A DNA stretch of 5,740 nucleotides from an uncultured Porphyromonas sp. (lineage in GTDB: Bacteria > Bacteroidota > Bacteroidia > Bacteroidales > Porphyromonadaceae), in the NCBI GenBank assembly GCA_902465775.1, contig CABQOJ010000084.1, forward strand, positions 1-5,740, given 5' to 3'. Numbering within the stretch: position 1 is the stretch's first letter; every line of letters begins with the position of its first letter. The translations under genes were made by a program, and so were the position numbers. This document shows, piece by piece, positions 1-4,641 of this stretch. The notes beneath the pieces are model-generated. The model had not been told where the DNA came from. It did no database searches and saw only the letters and a program-made list of their open reading frames with translations.

Positions 1-649
1 CCAGATCGATATGGTATCTCGTAGCGGGTAGCTCCTGTATGAGCGTCTCATTGTGCGTACTCATCAGCACTGCCACGCCCTCCTTAGCTAGCGACTGGAT
101 CAGTTGACCGATCAGTAGCGACGTCTCACTGTCTAGTCCCGTCGTAGGCTCATCAAGTAGGATCAGTCGTGGACGTACGACTAGGGCACGCGCTATGCAG
201 ATACGCTCAGCCTCGCCACCGCTCAGCTCGTGCGGGTACTTGTAGTGCTTGCCCTCCATGCCGACCTGTTTCAGCGCCTCCTCGATACGGATAGCACGTT
301 GCTCTCGCTTTTTCACTCCCACAGCACGCAAGACGAAGTCTAGGTTGCCCTGCACCGTGTAGTTATATAGGAGCTGCGCCTGTGACTGGAAGACGATCCC
401 CAGCGAGCGCCTCAGAGCTTGTCGCTGACGTACGGACATGCGGTGCAGGTTGTAGTCCAGCACCTTAGCGACGCCTCCCTTAGGCGCCAGCTCGCCATAG
501 AGTAGCTCTAGGAGCGAACTCTTGCCACTCCCCACGGGTCCCGTAAGGTAGGCAAAGTCCCCCGCTTCGAGCGATAGCGTGACGTCTCGTAGTAGTTCAT
601 GCTCCTGGCGTGATACCGTGACGCCTTGTAGGTCAATGATCGTACTCAT
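1..649 (-). CDS. ftsE: FtsE-like ABC transporter ATP-binding protein (3' end cut off by window edge)
   Basis: ATPase subunit of an ABC system, most like FtsE, which pairs with the membrane protein FtsX at the division site and regulates cell-wall hydrolysis. I translated 216 uninterrupted codons from the ATG at 649; FtsE proteins are usually about 220-230 residues, so only a short C-terminal tail is missing. Seen in order: Walker A GPVGSGKS (residues 37-44), Q-loop glutamine in GIVFQ (84-88), signature LSGGE (142-146), Walker B LILLDE (162-167), D-loop GLD (171-173) and switch histidine in STHN (H199). The wording YLTGPVGSGKSSLL, LRRSLGIVFQ and KYPHELSGGE is that of Bacteroidota FtsE, although LSGGEAER replaces the commoner LSGGEQQR. 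The gene lies 26 bp downstream of the quinone reductase gene on the same strand, so co-transcription is likely. No FtsX partner is visible; in this phylum ftsX is often encoded elsewhere. Another small ABC exporter ATPase (LolD/MacB type) is the main alternative. Confidence 0.85.
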   Translation of the reverse strand, partial: MSTIIDLQGVTVSRQEHELLRDVTLSLEAGDFAYLTGPVGSGKSSLLELLYGELAPKGGVAKVLDYNLHRMSVRQRQALRRSLGIVFQSQAQLLYNYTVQGNLDFVLRAVGVKKREQRAIRIEEALKQVGMEGKHYKYPHELSGGEAERICIARALVVRPRLILLDEPTTGLDSETSLLIGQLIQSLAKEGVAVLMSTHNETLIQELPATRYHIDL

Positions 650-675
650 AAGTGGCTAACGTCTAGATTAAGTGT

Positions 676-1203
676 TTACTGTAGCGCAAAGCGCAGATAC
701 GCCTCGCAGTTTGCCGGCAGCCTCTCGGCGACCGTATTGCTATAAGTGTCGTAAAAGGCGTGATGCCCTATATAGTCAGCTCGTGCGAAAGCTGCTAGCC
801 CCTCATAAGGCGTGAGGAAAGTCGCTAGCGTATGCTTTTGAGACCCGCCCTCGCAGAAGTTTGCCTCAGCGCTACCGCATGAGACAGCGACACCGAGCTG
901 ACGACCAACCCATGCGTCACCCCCCTCACCGAAGGCCCAGCCCTCGCCAAAGACCTCGTCAGTCCACTGCTTCAAGATCGCTGGAGCGGAGTACCAGTAG
1001 AGGGGGAACTGTAGTATCACACGATCGTGACGCTCCACGAGCGCACGCTCATGCGCCACATCTATAGGCGTCCCCGTGGGGTAAGCGTCACAGAGGCTAT
1101 GTATCGTAGCGTGCCCCGTGAGCGCCTCCATCCAAGCTTTGTTGATGACAGAGTGCTCCAGGTCGGGGTGCGCTACGATGATCAGCGTATTATGATTCTT
1201 CAT
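676..1203 (-). CDS. Flavodoxin-fold NAD(P)H:quinone oxidoreductase (KefF/MdaB/YwrO-like)
   Basis: Predicted soluble FMN or FAD enzyme that reduces quinones or related acceptors by two electrons using NAD(P)H, usually as protection against redox stress. The 175-residue protein has the usual family length. The N-terminal strand and flavin-phosphate loop (TLIIVAHPDLEHSVINKAW, residues 6-24) and the central QFPLYWYSAPAILKQWTDEVF segment (65-85) are hallmarks of the Flavodoxin_2 (PF02525) family. The segment around GVAVSCGS (104-111) is the second loop lining the flavin site, and a C-terminal helical part completes the fold. No signal peptide or membrane segment is present, so it should be cytoplasmic. 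KefF/KefG homologues are also ancillary subunits of Kef potassium efflux, but no kefB/C gene is next to it. It starts 6 bp downstream of the barrel-protein stop codon and precedes ftsE, so it is probably the middle gene of a three-gene transcript. The exact substrate cannot be read from sequence. Confidence 0.88.
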   Translation of the reverse strand: MKNHNTLIIVAHPDLEHSVINKAWMEALTGHATIHSLCDAYPTGTPIDVAHERALVERHDRVILQFPLYWYSAPAILKQWTDEVFGEGWAFGEGGDAWVGRQLGVAVSCGSAEANFCEGGSQKHTLATFLTPYEGLAAFARADYIGHHAFYDTYSNTVAERLPANCEAYLRFALQ

Positions 1204-1209
1204 AAGGAC

Positions 1210-1896
1210 TTAGAAAGTAAAGCCAGCACCGAGGTAGAAGGAGGTATTGCGCATAGCCTTCTGGCCAAGCTTCTCTAGCTTGGGATCATTCTTCTCAAGC
1301 TTCAATTCATCGACGAAGCCCAAGTCAGCACCAGCCATACCGTACCACGAGCCGAAGGTTACCTTAGCCTTGGCTCCCAGACCGATGTCGTAGCGCTTGA
1401 GCTTGGCGCCATCCATCCCGAGGATACCATCCTTGTAGACGTTGTAAGTCTTCTTGATATCGTCTAGGATCTTGCCCTGGCTAACGGTAGCTCCTAGAGC
1501 GTAAGCAAAGTAAGGACCAGCCTCTATGGAGCAACCGATACGAGGAGTCACATTCAGGCGCACACCCACGTTAATGGGGATCTGCATGTAGTGGCTGTAA
1601 ACCTTGATATCGCCCTCACCCTTTTCTGAAAGGAAGCTGTATTGATTTCCCTTCATCGCAAGAGATAGTCCCGTGCCGACGTACATCATCTTGCCCACGT
1701 TGACATCCAGTCCGGCACCGAGACGGTAGCCGACGAAAACCTTGTTTTCAGAGACATCTTGGAGAGTCTTGGCCTGTGAGAGGTTAAAGAGCGGAGCTGC
1801 GTCAACGTAGATACGCAGAGGCATCTGAGCCTGCGCCGTGCCACCGAGTGCGCAGAGCGCCACGAGTGAAAGTAGTAGTGTACGTAGTCTTGTCAT
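1210..1896 (-). CDS. Outer-membrane beta-barrel protein, PorT-like
   Basis: A 228-residue secreted protein predicted to form a small outer-membrane beta-barrel. Residues 1-23 are a signal peptide with basic Arg at 3 and 5, a leucine-rich core and an AQA cleavage site before Q24. The mature part is rich in alternating strands with frequent Gly and Tyr (for example GYRLGAGLDVNVG at 56-68 and YMQIPINVGVRLNV at 103-116). It ends in the amphipathic strand FYLGAGFTF with a C-terminal Phe, the signal recognised by the BAM machinery. The 'QIPINVGVRL' strand is typical of the Bacteroidota PorT/outer-membrane barrel family (PF13568). These are often annotated as PorT, but true PorT belongs to the type IX secretion system, and I see nothing that assigns this copy to it. 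It is the first gene of the probable barrel-quinone reductase-ftsE transcript, with a candidate promoter about 40 bp upstream. Function beyond the envelope location is unknown. Confidence 0.85.
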   Translation of the reverse strand: MTRLRTLLLSLVALCALGGTAQAQMPLRIYVDAAPLFNLSQAKTLQDVSENKVFVGYRLGAGLDVNVGKMMYVGTGLSLAMKGNQYSFLSEKGEGDIKVYSHYMQIPINVGVRLNVTPRIGCSIEAGPYFAYALGATVSQGKILDDIKKTYNVYKDGILGMDGAKLKRYDIGLGAKAKVTFGSWYGMAGADLGFVDELKLEKNDPKLEKLGQKAMRNTSFYLGAGFTF

Positions 1897-1933
1897 AGTA
1901 GTATATGTATAAGCTAAAGTTGCAATTACTCCT

Positions 1934-1941
1934 CAAAAGTA
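1934..1941 (-). promoter_or_regulatory. Candidate Bacteroidota -7 box for the barrel-protein gene group
   Basis: On the minus strand TACTTTTG fits the Bacteroidota -7 consensus TAnnTTTG. It lies 37 bp upstream of the ATG at 1896, giving a leader of roughly 30 nt. The -33 region is weak: no clear TTTG is seen 17-20 bp further upstream, where degenerate copies of hairpin array 1 begin. The array could therefore affect this promoter. Motif match only. Confidence 0.5.
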
Positions 1942-1968
1942 CAACAATCTTGCGAGATGAGTAACGAT

Positions 1969-2279
1969 GAGACGTGCAACCCGCCGTGGAAACGCTCGGT
2001 CGATACGTGTAACCCTTGTAGGGACGCACGGGAGTGTCTAGCGGGAGGGCGTCCGTTGTGTCAAAGCGAGACGTGTAACGGTTGTAGGGACGCTCGGTCG
2101 AGCGTCCGTTGTGTCAAAGCGAGACGTGTAACCCTTGTAGGGACGCTCGGTCGAGCGTCCGTTGTGTCAAAGCAAGACGTGTAATCCGCCGTATGGACGC
2201 ACGGGAGTGTCTAGCGGTCGAGCGTCCGCCCCCGTTAAAACCACGATGCGCTAACCTTTGACACAACGGACGGACGCCA
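1969..2279. repeat. Hairpin repeat array 1 (REP/BIME-like, four hairpins)
   Basis: Noncoding array filling the space between the nitroreductase stop codon and the barrel-gene promoter. Hairpins lie at 2022-2054 (33-bp variant), 2088-2107, 2141-2160 and 2195-2227. The two short ones are perfect 9-bp stems GGACGCTCG/CGAGCGTCC with a 2-base loop. GTAG directly precedes the first three (2018, 2084, 2137); the fourth has GTAT. The repeated ACGTGTAA motif recurs at 2071, 2124 and 2177, an exact 53-bp period; the first unit (2005-2070) is 66 bp because its hairpin is 13 bp longer. A decayed unit lies at 1969-2004. From 2228 the sequence changes to a reversed linker (CTTTGACACAACGG at about 2256-2270), so the right end is inverted relative to the rest. 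Short reading frames through it encode repetitive CRDAR peptides and are not genes. Confidence 0.9.
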
Positions 2280-2936
2280 TTAGTCCACGTGTATCACATA
2301 GTGCTCCTTGCGCGGTGCAGGCTCGGGCGACTCATCGGGATAACCTATGATACAGCAGGCGACCCCCACGAGGTCTCCCTCCAATCCCCACTCCTTGAGA
2401 AGCGCTTGACCCTCCTCCAGCTCGAAGATGCCCTTAGCCGCATTGATCCAGCAAGTGCCGAGACCTAGCGCGTGAGCTGCATTCTGCATATTGCCCACCA
2501 CTAGAGCGCCGTCTTGTAGGTAATTGCTCGACAGCGACTTATCAGCTAGCACGACGAAGACCGCTGGAGCTCCATAAAACTGATCCTCCTCCCCACCGCG
2601 AGCTTTGTTCGCCAGCTGTGAGAGCTGGTCGCGCATCGCACGATTCGTCACAGCCACGATCGTGACAGATTGCTTGCCCATCGCCGAGGGCGCATAGGTG
2701 CCCGCCTTGAGCACCTTGTCTAGGAGCTCCTGAGATGGTAGTTCAGGCTTATACTTACGTATACTCCTGCGTGTTAGGAAGATGTCCATTTTCTCTTGTG
2801 TCGTCATACGCATAGTGTCTGTAGTTGTGTCTGATTGTTCTGTTGTCGTAGCCTTCTGACAGGCGACAGCTCCCACGAGGAGCAGTATCACCGCCATCGT
2901 CAGTGGCACCCATTTACGTAGCATAGTCGTTAGCAT
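2280..2936 (-). CDS. Nitroreductase-family protein with lipoprotein-type signal peptide
   Basis: A 218-residue protein: a leader followed by a nitroreductase domain, a family of FMN enzymes that reduce nitro compounds, quinones or flavins with NAD(P)H. Residues 1-25 have basic R7/K8, a hydrophobic core (VPLTMAVILLLVGAVA) and Cys26 as a possible lipidation site; the lipobox AVAC is a loose match. A Thr-rich linker (29-41) leads to the domain. Family marks are TRRSIRKYK (55-63, phosphate-binding for FMN), GTYAPSAMGKQ (79-89), GAPAVFVVLAD (122-132), LQDGALVVGNMQNAAHALGLGTCWI (140-164) and CCIIGYPDESP near the C-terminus. If exported, it would sit on the periplasmic side of a membrane and need flavin there; most relatives are cytoplasmic. 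ATG at 2924 (M5) is an equally good start. A start at M42 or M44 would give a cytoplasmic enzyme, but the in-frame leader argues against that. It is bracketed by hairpin arrays and has its own promoter. Confidence 0.88.
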   Translation of the reverse strand: MLTTMLRKWVPLTMAVILLLVGAVACQKATTTEQSDTTTDTMRMTTQEKMDIFLTRRSIRKYKPELPSQELLDKVLKAGTYAPSAMGKQSVTIVAVTNRAMRDQLSQLANKARGGEEDQFYGAPAVFVVLADKSLSSNYLQDGALVVGNMQNAAHALGLGTCWINAAKGIFELEEGQALLKEWGLEGDLVGVACCIIGYPDESPEPAPRKEHYVIHVD

Positions 2937-2988
2937 CTATTCGTTAGTATCTAGACCTTTGACATCTGTATCAAAAGCCCTCTACCCA

Positions 2989-3016
2989 CAAATATACGAA
3001 AAGCTCCCCATAGCAA
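2989..3016 (-). promoter_or_regulatory. Candidate promoter of the nitroreductase gene
   Basis: Minus-strand TATATTTG (2996 down to 2989) matches the -7 consensus TAnnTTTG exactly. A TTG at 3016-3014 lies 17 bp further upstream and can serve as a weak -33 element. Predicted transcription starts near 2983, giving a leader of about 45-60 nt before the ATG at 2936 or 2924. Confidence 0.6.
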
Positions 3017-3095
3017 GCCCTGAGGTTGTGACATCCCATGGTTAATTCATGATAAAGAATGACTTCATCTACGTCACTATCAAGGAAATCGAACG

Positions 3096-3260
3096 ATTCC
3101 TCCGTGGAGCTCTTCGAATATCCCCCGAGCAACAAAAAAATTCTTCGGAACTTCAATCCCATTCTTCCGAAGTTTCATTTCATTCTTCCGAACTTTTATT
3201 TCGCCCCTCCGTGGAGAAAATCCATTCTCCACCGAGCTATCTGCAAATCTCTCCGTAGAA
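3096..3260. repeat. Degenerate ~21-bp tandem repeat, about eight copies
   Basis: A pyrimidine-rich unit, roughly ATTCTTCCGAACTTCATTTC, recurs with a CCG-like core at about 3102, 3125, 3146, 3188, 3209 and in more decayed form near 3230 and 3253. The clearest copies are TTCTTCGGAA at 3141, TTCTTCCGAA at 3162 and TTCTTCCGAA at 3183, exactly 21 bp apart. Several copies carry CTCCGTGGAG-type imperfect palindromes (3100-3109, 3207-3216). The array lies upstream of the nitroreductase promoter and directly left of hairpin array 2. No gene is supported here: open frames across it encode only repeated HSSE-type peptides. Two-turn (21-bp) spacing could favour bent DNA or phased protein binding; that is inference. 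Confidence 0.7.
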
Positions 3261-3749
3261 ACCGTCTGTTGCGTCAAAGCGAGACGTGTAACGGCTGTAG
3301 GGACGCACGGTCGTGCGTCCGTCCCGTCAAAGCGAGACGAGTAACCCCTGTAGGGACGCTCGGTCGAGCGTCCGTCCCGTCAAAGCGAGACGAGTAACCC
3401 CTGTAGGGACGCTCGGTTGAGCGTCCGTCCCGTCAAAGCGAGACGTGTAACCCCTGTAGGGACGCACGGTCGTGCGTCCGTCCCGTCAAAGCGAGACGAG
3501 TAATCCCTGTAGGGACGCACGGTCGTGCGTCCGTCCCCGTTAAAGTCCTGACGCCGTAACCTTTGATACAACGGACGCACAGACCGTGCGTCCCTACAAC
3601 CGTTACTCGTCGGCTGGTTCGACAACGGACGCACAGACCGTGCGTCCCTACAACCGTTACTCGTCAGCTGGTTCGACAACGGACGCCCTCCCGCTAGACA
3701 CTCCCGTGCGTCCCTACAACCGTTACACGTCAGGGCGTTCGTTGTGTCA
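3261..3749. repeat. Hairpin repeat array 2 (REP/BIME-like, five direct plus three inverted units)
   Basis: The largest array. Five hairpins in one orientation start at 3301, 3354, 3407, 3460 and 3513, exactly 53 bp apart, each 20 bp long and each directly preceded by GTAG. They are joined by 33-bp linkers containing GTCAAAGCGAGACG. After a 40-bp turn (3533-3572) come three units in the opposite orientation, with hairpins at 3573-3593, 3627-3647 and 3681-3713, 54 bp apart and each followed by CTAC, the complement of GTAG. Stems alternate between GGACGCACG/CGTGCGTCC and GGACGCTCG/CGAGCGTCC; the one at 3407 has a G-T pair at the stem top. The 33-bp hairpin at 3681-3713 is the exact reverse complement of that at 2022-2054. 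Open frames, including a 140-residue one on the minus strand (3380-3802), are translations of the repeat and not genes. Confidence 0.92.
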
Positions 3750-3766
3750 TTGGAGACATCTTTCCC

Positions 3767-3834
3767 CCGTGGGTTGTTCGGGGCTTTGCCCCTTCGACCC
3801 ACGGCTATGATTCGTCGGACCTCTCACGAGGTCC
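3767..3834. repeat. Two adjacent strong hairpins, possible dispersed-repeat fragment
   Basis: Hairpin one (3767-3804) has outer arms CCGTGGGT/ACCCACGG and an inner stem GGGGC-TTT-GCCCC (3780-3792). Hairpin two (3817-3834) is GGACCTC-TCAC-GAGGTCC, a perfect 7-bp stem with a 4-base loop. Their structure is unrelated to the GTAG hairpins. No run of T follows either on the strand of nearby genes, so they are not obvious intrinsic terminators. A decayed copy of a dispersed intergenic repeat is plausible, but I cannot confirm it from this window. Confidence 0.6.
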
Positions 3835-3854
3835 TATCCATCGAAATGCTCGGC

Positions 3855-3896
3855 ATTAGAGGTTAGATATTAGAGGTTAGAGGTGAGAGGTTAGAG
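3855..3896. repeat. 14-bp tandem repeat, three copies
   Basis: Three consecutive 14-base units, ATTAGAGGTTAGAT, ATTAGAGGTTAGAG and GTGAGAGGTTAGAG, purine-rich on the plus strand. A related stretch GAGGGGAGAGATTAGACGAG occurs at 4231-4250, on the far side of the antitoxin remnant, and matches 3880-3899 at 17 of 20 positions. Confidence 0.8.
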
Positions 3897-3971
3897 GAGA
3901 GAAAGATCGCTTTGGCATCGGCATCTGACACAATCTCAAGACTCGCTTGTGAGCTGGTGCCACCAGAGACC

Positions 3972-4223
3972 CTAGGCAAAAGCTGGCGTGGCACAGTCCA
4001 GCACCAGTTCCGCAGATAGTCCGAGTAGCTGACAGATGCGCCCTGCCTGCGAGAGTGACGGTTCGCTCTTGTCATTGACGAAGTCACTCACACGAGATGG
4101 CGAGACCCCCAGTTCACGGGCTAGCTCCGCCTGTGACTTGCCCTAGCTGATGAGCTCTCCTAGCGTTAGGGTATCTAACGGGTAATGCTCCTCCTCATAC
4201 GAGGCGACCACATCACCCTGGAC
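3972..4223 (-). pseudogene. Remnant of a HigA/XRE-type antitoxin (helix-turn-helix) gene
   Basis: Reading the minus strand from about 4223 to the TAG at 3974-3972 gives VQGDVVASYEEEHYPLDT followed by LTLGELIS, an in-frame TAG at 4145-4143, then GKSQAELARELGVSPSRVSD and FVNDKSEPSLSQAGRICQLL up to the natural-looking end. The second part is a clear XRE/Cro helix-turn-helix (SQAELARELGVSPSRVSDFVN), and 'VASYEEEHYPL' is the segment that precedes it in HigA-like antitoxins, which autorepress and neutralise an mRNA-cleaving HigB toxin. Two lesions are visible: the stop codon, with the region between ELIS and GKSQ shorter than expected (suggesting a deletion), and loss of the N-terminal part, where the frame runs into low-complexity sequence and array 3. 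No start codon or toxin gene remains. Restart downstream of the TAG is unlikely because no suitable in-frame ATG precedes the HTH. Confidence 0.75.
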
Positions 4224-4244
4224 GCTATCCGAGGGGAGAGATTA

Positions 4245-4412
4245 GACGAGTAACAGCTGTAGGAACGCTCGGTCGAGCGTCCGTTGTAGTACAGCGAAAC
4301 GTCACCCTGTAGGGACGCACGATCTGTGCGTCCGTTCCCGTTAAAGCCCTGACGCCGTAACCTTTGATACAACGGACGCTCGACCGAGCGTCCCTACAAC
4401 CGTTACACGTCG
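4245..4412. repeat. Hairpin repeat array 3 (inverted REP pair, BIME-like)
   Basis: The most compact example of the element. Hairpins at 4263-4282 (one mismatch at the stem base) and 4313-4333 are preceded by GTAG; the oppositely oriented hairpin at 4374-4393 is followed by CTAC. Between the last two is the 40-bp turn (4334-4373), identical to array 2's turn (3533-3572) except at two positions. The outer ends are near-perfect inverted repeats: GACGAGTAAC at 4245-4254 and GTTACACGTC at 4402-4411 (9 of 10). It begins about 20 bp downstream of the zinc-ribbon gene's stop codon and could act as a structured 3' end for that transcript. Its other end abuts the truncated antitoxin remnant. Confidence 0.9.
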
Positions 4413-4435
4413 CGGGGCCATACCAGTCAGACTAT

Positions 4436-4636
4436 CTAGTATTCATGGCTAAAACCGCATGCTCCACAATAGTAGAACTCTCTTTTCTTACCAAGTGCGC
4501 CCCCTATTAGTCCTAGAGGTCCTAGTAGTAATCCTCCTACAGCGGCTTTACCGACACTAAATCCTTTGTTTCTTTGGTCTACTTTTTTCCATTGAAGTAC
4601 TTCGCCACATATTGGGCACTTAAGTGGAGCTTTCAT
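4436..4636 (-). CDS. Small double-CxxC zinc-ribbon protein with central glycine zipper
   Basis: A 66-residue protein with CPIC (Cys7, Cys10) near the start and CGAC (Cys57, Cys60) near the end, which together could bind one zinc ion as a ribbon. Between them lies a Gly-rich hydrophobic segment (GFSVGKAAVGGLLLGPLGLIGGALGKK, residues 25-51) with small residues spaced as in glycine zippers (G35, G39, G42, G46, G49). It could insert in or lie against a membrane. I recognise the general type, small zinc ribbons with a GFSxGKAxxGxxLxGPxG segment, but know no defined function. The ATG at 4636 is 5 bp beyond the stop codon of the upstream lipoprotein gene, so the two are probably co-transcribed. Like that gene it is AT-richer than the left half of the window. 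The length and intact cysteines make a chance frame unlikely. Confidence 0.8.
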   Translation of the reverse strand: MKAPLKCPICGEVLQWKKVDQRNKGFSVGKAAVGGLLLGPLGLIGGALGKKREFYYCGACGFSHEY

Positions 4637-4641
4637 ATTTC

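Noticed and set aside
861..1278. Plus-strand frames of 68 and 83 codons
   Set aside because: Antisense to the well-supported quinone reductase gene; Arg/His-rich composition typical of shadow frames in GC-rich DNA.
1957..2184. Open frame through array 1, and overlapping frames at 1802-2029
   Set aside because: Peptides repeat CRDAR motifs dictated by the DNA repeat; the other overlaps the real barrel gene in a different frame and has no family features.
2971..3397. Several short frames across the 21-bp repeat
   Set aside because: They encode only repetitive HSSE-like stretches, overlap one another on both strands, and lack any recognisable domain.
3297..3593. CRISPR array
   Set aside because: Period and repeat length resemble a CRISPR at first glance, but the spacer-like 33-bp segments are repeats of one another, units occur inverted, and no cas genes are nearby.
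3380..3802. A 140-codon minus-strand open frame with repeated SNGCRDARSVRPL peptides
   Set aside because: It is the translation of hairpin array 2: the peptide repeats follow the 53/54-bp DNA period, and the frame crosses the 3767-3804 hairpin. Similar frames in arrays 1 and 3 have the same origin.
3767..3804. Rho-independent terminator
   Set aside because: Strong stem but no T-run after it on either strand, and no intact gene ends immediately upstream.
3863..4087. A 74-codon minus-strand frame within the antitoxin remnant
   Set aside because: The helix-turn-helix homology lies in another frame of the same strand; this frame ends in the 14-bp tandem repeat and shows no family.
1969..4412. 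Insertion sequence or composite transposon bounded by arrays 1 and 3
   Set aside because: No transposase frame, no consistent target-site duplications, and the arrays have internal inversions rather than single terminal repeats. The RAYT/REP model fits better.
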